From positions 13,784,812-13,848,811 of the forward strand of contig OZ024811.1 in NCBI GenBank assembly GCA_964017045.1: a stretch of DNA of 64,000 nt, written 5' to 3'. This stretch comes from Omphiscola glabra. Lineage: Eukaryota > Mollusca > Gastropoda > Lymnaeidae. Below the pieces are notes generated by a model. That model was not told the origin of the DNA. It saw nothing but the letters and a program-made list of their open reading frames with translations, and searched no databases. Positions 52,001-60,800 of the stretch are shown here, piece by piece (position 1 is the stretch's first letter; each line of letters opens with the position of its first letter). The position numbers were made by a program, and so were the translations under genes.

Positions 52001-54730
52001 ATTGACCTCAGGAAAATTATTTGTTTTTTTTTTTCTATTTGAGGAGCAGGTGACTATTATATTCATCGATAAAGTGTCACGGGTATCGTACCGGCTCGGC
52101 ATTTGCCCAGGTTACCAAGGGCCTCGCCCACCGTCTTTGACCAGGACGGAGGTGGAAAGTATGCTACTGGTCAGCGAAAAAACAACAGTAGGCGATGCTG
52201 TGCGAAGTGCAGAAAACAGATAGGAATGGAGGAGGATAGTTTTCATGTCATCTGTGGCGCCCCAACGGTCCAATGACTAAGGGAACATGTAGATGTAGTA
52301 GATGTAGAACAGGCTCCGGTGCTAGAAAACTGCACTCGTGTAAGCCCTAGTTTTTTAAATAGTTTTTTTCTTTTCTTTTGTTTAATATTAATATTATTTT
52401 CTTATTTAAAAAAAACGAAAAAATTTAGAGGCATGTGCCCATACGTACAAAAAGACCAGGTCTAATTGTCCAGGAACTAGTGGAGCAAGGTAAGTGTTAG
52501 CTTGAAATATAAAGACAGGACCATAAAAAGTGGACGTTTCGGCTGAAGGCCTCATTTGGCAGGCAGGATAAAAGAAGAAACAACAAGAAAAAGAAAAAGA
52601 GTTTCTAAAAAAAAAATTGATGTTTTTGGAGTTCGCCGTGAATTTTTTCATCAGAGTCCTATATTTAGTATATATATATTTTCTAAAAATATTAACACAG
52701 TAATTTCTTACAAAGTTTGGTAACCAAACCACCAACGGGGTCGAAATCCCCCCCTCCCCCGGCCACACACAAATTAAATACTTTTTAGTTAAGATTAAAT
52801 AAACAAAAAAAAAATTAAAAAAAGAAAAGAAGGACACAAAGAAATATTTAAAAAAAAAAAATAATAATTATATTATTATCAACCCATTAAATGTTAACTA
52901 GTCAAGGTCTCAGCGACGATTTCATAAATGATTTCAGAAAGTCGCCATTGATTTCAGACAGCCTTTATTCGCGTTCCAACGAGTTTTGAAATACATCTTT
53001 TAGCGTAATTTTTTTCCTAGTGTAAAATGAAACGACAGCTTTTCACCCTCCCCCAGTCACGCAATGGAAACAACGAGCAACACAAGTCAACACAGCACGA
53101 CACAACGAGAAACACAACACAACACATCATGACACAACGAGCAACCCAACGAGCAACACAACGAGCAACACAACACAACACATCACGACACAACGAGCAA
53201 CTCAACCGACCATTGTGATGTTGTAGCCGTGGCCGAGCACTAACCCCAGAGGTCCATCTTGACCGATCATGTCTTCATCCACCTGTGGTGAGAGCACGTA
53301 TTGTTAGTGAATCGAGTGAATGCAAATACTACGTGATGAATTTGAAGGAAAATAATCTTCGCGTTCGAATGTCCCATCAGACCAACCGCGTAACTTTTGG
53401 AGGGCCCCCTCCCCCTTTTGCCTGTTTCAGTATTGTGCCCCCTGCGTTCAAAGTTGATATTTAATTTTATATGCATTACAACTTTTTGCCCTTTTAGATA
53501 TCCAACCCCTCCCACTTTCTTGCAACGGGTTGTAGGGCCGACGATACGACTCGAGCCCGAACTATCTATAATCTAGTTACGCCATCATTAAAATAGCACG
53601 GTAAGCCCCCTACAAAGTCTGTCGTTCGCATCAAATTTCAAAAATGAAAAGTTTAGATGTATCTTTTTAATCTGAAGTTTATTTTGCCGCCATCTAGGCG
53701 AGAGACTGGTAATGCCATGATTTACTTGTGAGAGTGACTGTCACGTGATTTAACTGTGAGAGTGACTGTCACGTGGTTTATTTGTGAGACTGACTGTCAC
53801 GTGGTTTACTTGTGAGACTGACTGACACGTGATTTACTTGTGAGGGTGACTGTCACGTGATTTACTTGTGAGAGTGACTGTCACGTGATTTACTTGTGAG
53901 GGTGACTGTCACGTGATTTACCTGTGAGAGTGACTGTCACGTGATTTACTTGTGAGAGTGACTGTCACGTGGTTTACTTGTGAGAGTGACTGTCACGTGA
54001 TTTACTTGTGAGAGTGACTGTCACGTGATTTACCTGAGAGAGTGACTGTCACGTGGTTTACTTGTGAGATTGACTGTCACATGGTTTACTTGTGAGACTG
54101 ACTGCCACGTGGTTTTCTTGTGAGAGTGACTGCCACGTGGTTTACTTGTGAGAGTGACTGCCACGTGATTCACTTGTGAGGGTGACTGCCACGTGGTTTT
54201 CTTGTGAGAGTGACTGTCACGTGGTTTACTTGTGAGAGTGACTGCCACGTGGTTTACTTGTGAGAGTGACTGTCACGTGCGTTACTTGTGAGAGTGGCTG
54301 TCACGTGATTTACCTGTGAGAGTGGCAGTCATGTGATTTACCTGTGAGAGTGGCAGTCACGTGATTTGCCTGTGAGAGTGGCTGTCACGTGATTTACATG
54401 TGAGAGTGGCAGTCACGTGATTTACCTGTGAGAGTGGCTGTCACTTGATTTACCTGTGAGAGTGGCAGTCACGTGATTTACCTGTGAGAGTGGCTGTCAC
54501 GTGATTTACCTGTGAGAGTGACTTCACGTGATTTACCTGTGAGAGTGGCTTTCACGTGATATACCTGTGAGAGTGACTGCCAGGTGATTTACTTACACTG
54601 ATGACGGCATTGATGAGAGCCTTGTTCTCGAATGCAGTGTGAAGTTTTTTGAAGAAGAAATCTCTGGGGGGAAAAAGAGGATGCTTCCTTTTCATTCAAG
54701 TGGCTTTAGAATATTTAAAATGCTCATCAA

Positions 54731-54801
<71 letters not shown>

Positions 54802-57800
54802 TAAACAGAGAGAATGTTTTTAAATAATGCGGCTATGACATTTTATAAATTTGTTTAGCTAAATATAACACGAGAGACACAGTGAGACAACCTAAACACT
54901 CACAGAGCAGCTTCCTCCATGATATCAAAGGAGTCGACTATAAAGTTCTCTGACACGCCACCTACAGGAATAGGAAATCTCAAGTAATCTAAAAAATATG
55001 AGGGAAAAACCTTTCACGACTAGGACCCCTCAAAGCCGTAGAAGACCTGTTACAGGGTACCGAAAGGATCCCGCAAAGCAGTAGAGGGCCTTTTACAAGG
55101 TATCAACAGGACCTCACAAAGCCGTAGAGGACCTTTACACGGTACCGACAGGCAGGGCCGACTCTAACAATTGCGGGGCCCTATGCGAAACGGATTGCGC
55201 GGGGCCCATTCTGGGTAGAAGATAAGGATAATAAGTGAAAATTACGATTTTTTTATTAGAAAATAAACTCGGGGCGTGGCCTATGAAAGTGCGGGTCCAT
55301 TGCGGCCGCATAGGTTGCAGTGGCCTAAGGTCGGCCCTGCCGACAGGACCTCGCAAAGCCGTACGGCAACATTTCTGGTGGATTAAACGCTTATTGTGTT
55401 CCGGCCCCTGGACATTTCTCTAATTTAAACCAAAAAAAAAAAAGTGGGTGGGGGGGGGGTAACAACGAAGACATGACTTGGAAATACCAGTCATTTAGTT
55501 GCTGATTGTGATTATTATTGTGCGTGTGTGTGTGTGTGTGTTTTTTTTTGGTTTGTGTGTGTAAGTGTGTGTGAACAGATCGCACTCAAATCTCACAATA
55601 GGTGAACACACACAAGAACATCAGATTGATGATCTCAGTGTTGAAGCATTTGAGCTACATTTTTTTTTTGTCAAACTCAATTTTAATCCGTGATCCTTTT
55701 CTGAGCTGGTTTTAGCCACGTGTACTGCGTTAATTGTGAACTCATTAACTTGCACCAAGTCCCTCACTCCAACAAGACAAAAAATGAAAAATTATCGAAT
55801 GGTATAAGGGATAAGAAAATTTGCACCGGATTATCCCAAAATTGAGTTGTGTATGTGTGTGTGACTTAAATACTATTAGCACCAAGGTCTTCAATTAAAA
55901 CAGAGTTGGGCGAATAAAATAATACCAGACATTGCGGTTACTGTAATATAGTACCCAATCCATACACCTGATATAATTAATAAAGAAAATAAATTATTCA
56001 CAAGATTTGTTACGTTGAATTCATAAGATATAAACCAAATCCACAATTTTACATAGCTAAAAAAAATGTTCCCATGTTTGGTTTTTAAATCTTAACTTAA
56101 ATTATTTTCTTTCCCTTTCTTTTGAACTTTGTTTTTTTGTCATGGACGTACGCCAACTCTTATTCTTTCCTCTCATTTTTAGTTAGCGTTCATGTAAATA
56201 TATATATCTTTAAGTAAATTAAAAGTTTTGCTCATATGAATGTTGTTATTTTGTTGTACTGATGGAGGCACTAGCCAAAACGTTTGTATTTGTATTGTGT
56301 GTTGCAATCGCCAAAGCTTAACCTGTATAAGTTTTATTGACACAAATTGTTTGAGCATCATTAAGTAACAAATAAAAAAAATCGGAAGCATGGACGGCTG
56401 GGGTGGTGGTTGGGGGTTGGGCGTGGGGGTGGAGGGTGTTGCGGTGACGTCGCTCTTAAATGCAGTGGAAATGGTGTAGGCGGGGGGAGAAACATTTTTA
56501 TGCTGTTTTATTTTCTCACCTGTGAAATCAACAAGGGCATCTGCCGTGTGACCAGTGGTCATCGATTCGTAATCACCGAACAACCTGTTGACAACATTGA
56601 CACATTTCTATTACACAATTGACCCGTTGGCAACATTGACACATTTGTATTACACAATTGACCCGTTGACAACATTGACACACTTCTATTACATAATTGA
56701 CCTGTTGGCGACATTGACACGTTTCTATTACACCATTGACCTGTTACACGATCAAAGAATTGAAACTGATGGTCACCATAGTTATAAATTGATCTGAACA
56801 GTTACCGCTCAGATCAGGCCAAGCGCTAATTTTAACCACCAGATACAGACCAAATATTCAGTTAGTTCTGGGGGACTCGTCATAGCCTCTACTCGCTTAT
56901 TAACAAATTTAAGATTTTTAATTTGAAACGTTCCCCCAGAATTTTTCAAATTGGTGGCACCTTTCCGTGCCAACGGGTTGTCAAATTATCAAATCCTAGT
57001 GAACCGGTTGTCAGATTATCAAATCCTAGTGAACCGGTTGTCGAATGATCAAATCAGAGTGAACCGGTTGTTGAATTATTGAAACTAATTTAATTAAAAA
57101 TCACAGGAATGTTCACCAAGATTACCCATGTTTTAAAGAGACGTCTCTTGGAGATTGGGAATGATTTCACTGATTATTCTCTATTTATATTACGCGCCTA
57201 AATTTCTGCCCAGACCCAGTGTGATGTATAATTCCATTACCCCCCCCCCCTCCAACCACTTGTTTTGGTAGTTATTTCTTGCGTATGTGTGTTTTTTTGG
57301 TTAGTGTGTTTTTTTTTTAAATTGTTTTTTTTTTAACCAAAGAAAGGTTGTGGTCAAAAATCGTCTACATTTATATAACTTTTTTTCATTATATTATCTA
57401 AGAACTAGCGAGAACCCGGCATGCGTTACATGCCACTCAATGAAAAAAGTGTTTGTGTTTTAATTAAGATTCAAAGTAATTTTAAATAGAAAATATTTAT
57501 TGTTTTTTCCGTCTGCTGTGTACACAAATAAATTAGACGTTTTTTTCGACGTGCGAGTAGGCAACATATAGCTGTATTTTCAAATTTAGTCCACACACTT
57601 GTAGCGATTGATCCATCCACACAGTAGCTCTGTTTTAAATTATATTTAGATAACTCAAATATTTATTATTTTTAAAATAAGTCCCCCGGCCCTAATCGCA
57701 AAATTTTAAAATGGTTGTACTTATTTCACACACAAACTGAAATTTCGTTTGTATTTGATTGATTTCTAGCCACCCATGCAATAGCACTGTTTGAAATTAA

Positions 57801-60800
57801 ATGTGTATAGCTCATATTAGAAAGAAATAATTTGGGGCTCCGGCCCGAAAAGGAATATTTCAAAATGGATAAGCTACTTCAGAAACCTTTGGCGCGCACA
57901 ACAACTTACCAAAGTTTTATCGCAATCGGATGAATGGTATAGGAACGCATACGAAAATTATATTTAGCTCATGAAAGGGGGAAAAAAAGAATTTAGGTCC
58001 CCGGTCCCAAACGGAATATTGTCAAATGTGTGTAATAATTCAGAAACATTTGCATTTTTTTTACAATTAACACAATTTTCATCACTTTGGATTGATGGTA
58101 TAGAAGCACATACGGGATATACTTATATATGTATAGATATAGTTTACCGAATTAAGATAACTTTTTTGCAATTATTCAAGGATGATCTGTCTGTCTGTCT
58201 CTCTGTCTATCTTTCTTTCTGTCTGTCTGTCTCTCTGTCTCTGCCTGTCTCTATGTCTCTCTGTCTGTCTCTCTGTCTATCTCTCTTTCTCTCTGTCTGT
58301 CTCTCTTTCTCTCCGTCTGTCTCTCTGTTTCTCTGCCGGTCTATATGTCTCTCTGTCTTTCAGTCTCTATGTTTGTCTCTCAAGCTGTATATGTCTGTCT
58401 CACTGTCAGTCTGTCTCTCTGTTTATCTCTCTGTCATTATGTCTGTCTCTCTGTCTATCTCTCTGTCTGTCTCTCTTTCTGTCTCTCTGTCTGTCTCTCT
58501 AACTGTCTGACTGCCTGTCTGTCTGTCTGTTTATCTATATATCTACCTATCTATCTATCATCTACCTATCTACCTATTTACCATCTACATGCCTGCCTGC
58601 CTACCTACCTACCTGCCCACCTACCTACCTACCTACCTACCTACCTATCTACTAATCCAGCTGCTATCTACAGACCTGTTTACCCTCAAAATCTTAAAAT
58701 CATAAGAGTAAACAGGTCTGTATCTATCTACCCATCTATCTATCTACCTATCTCCCTACCTACAAATATATCTACTTACTTACCTACCTACCAACCAACC
58801 TGTCTACCTACCTTTCTACCTACCTATCTATCCATCCATCCATTCATTCATCCTCTCACCCACCCACCATTCCATCCATCCATTCTTTCATCCATCCATC
58901 CATCCACCCGTCTAGCTATCTTTTATCTACAGCTCTATCTAACTATCATCTATCTGTGTATTTTTCTGCCTGTCTGTCTGTCTTTCTAACTCTCTATCTA
59001 ATAAAATCTCTATTTTTTAAATTAAATTTTCACTTGTGTAAAGTGATTGAATGTTGATATCCCTGGGGATAATTATGAAAATATTTTTATGTTTTGTTAA
59101 AGTCATTGATTTTCTTAATTGGTTAACATATGTTCATATGTAAAATGAGAATATAGCTTCTTTTTTTTTTTTTTTTGCAATTGAAATGTCATTGGATTGA
59201 GAGATATTGTACTCCAAGTAAAAATGCATAAACTCAATTTCCTAACATCGATATAAATGTATCGAAGAAGGTTAATTATTGATCAAATTTATTCTGAGGC
59301 TTATCGTGTGCTGCACTGGGCAAAATGAATGTATAGTGTATAGTGGGCAACACAGAGTTTAAAAAAAAATAAAAAATCATCCACTGGATTGTAACCCCCC
59401 TACTTACGCAAAAATATTTTTTTTTGCATTTAATATGCTTATTTCTAATCTAGATCAGTGATAAGTGCATTAAAAATGCTATTTGGCTATGTAGTTTTGC
59501 TACACCAATTTAATTAAAAGGCTTATTCTTATTTAATTATTTTTAAATGTAGAGTTTTTACTACTTTATAAATTTCATAAAAGTTTATTTTTTGGAATGA
59601 ATAAAAAGTACAAACTTATTAAATGTTAAAAATACAAAGCTAACTTAGTATTTAAGTTTAGCAATTTAAAAAGCAATCAATGCTATTTATTAATTTTACT
59701 TATAAGAAGGGAAATGTACATCATCAGTTTTGTCACGCTCTTTTATTAAATCAGATAACTTTTAGCTTTGGCTAAATAGGCAATTCGCACTATGGCGTGA
59801 TTATTTAGAACTAATTAATTTTAATTTTATTTCGCCTTATTGACAACGCGCTAAAAAACGCACTAACAACAACTGACATTTAGGTTTTCCCGATAAATGT
59901 GAGTACTGTGTAGTTCTTTGATCATATTTTTTTCTATTTAATTTTTTTCATAACTTTTAAACGCAAATAAAATGCTTAAGATAGTTCCTTAGTTGTTTCT
60001 TTATATGTATTTGTAATTTGTAATAATAATACTTAAACTTTTGCTAAAATAAAAGCGGAAATAATTTTTTTGCGCATGTAAATTTATTCGATTTCCGTAA
60101 AATAATAGAAAATAACTATGTTTGTTTTTAAGAGTCCGAACGTATCAAAATATTTTCGGCTCTTTGGCGTTATGTCCCTATAGCTCATTCTTATATATAT
60201 AATATTCACGGTTTTCTTAAACCGACAATGTTCCCAAATAGCGCAAAAAAATGAATGAGAACCCTTGACTCCACTTTTGTATTGCATGCGTGCATGTGTA
60301 CATCACACACACGCATCAAGACGACACGCACAGTTATAAATACCGTTATCGATCTCAAGCCGGTTAATTGATCTCAAACAAACGAGTGACAGTCGGTAAA
60401 CTTGTAGGGGGTATGTATGGAGCCGCCAGGTCTATTGGACAAGCGTCAGGAATGAATAGTTTCTATACAAACACCTGCCTGAAGTTACCACGGGGTGGGA
60501 TTAACGCGGCTAGTCTTGTTACGAAAAATGTGTTGTCTACATACTACAAGCCCGGTGAAGGAATTCTTAGGCTTATAGCTGACATTAAGCAGCTTTTTCA
60601 ATGGCAAGAAATAAGGCATAATAATTACACATGCCTGCACTCTCTTACCCGTTTATTTTGTTGACCAGGTTGGCAAAAAAAAAATGAACTATTGGGGAAT
60701 ATTGAATACGTGTTGGCATTGAGGCATTAAAAATTAAAAAAATTCTATGTGTGCCCAGAGCATTATAGCAAACAAGGGGGCGCCTAGCTATGAATGGCCT

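Noticed and set aside
58182..58989. 179-214-codon ORFs rich in LSVCLS or YLPTYL
   Set aside because: Translations of tetranucleotide microsatellites; open in three frames together.
60368..60664. 98-codon plus-strand ORF
   Set aside because: No similarity recognised; lies inside a calpain intron without splice signals or conserved motif.
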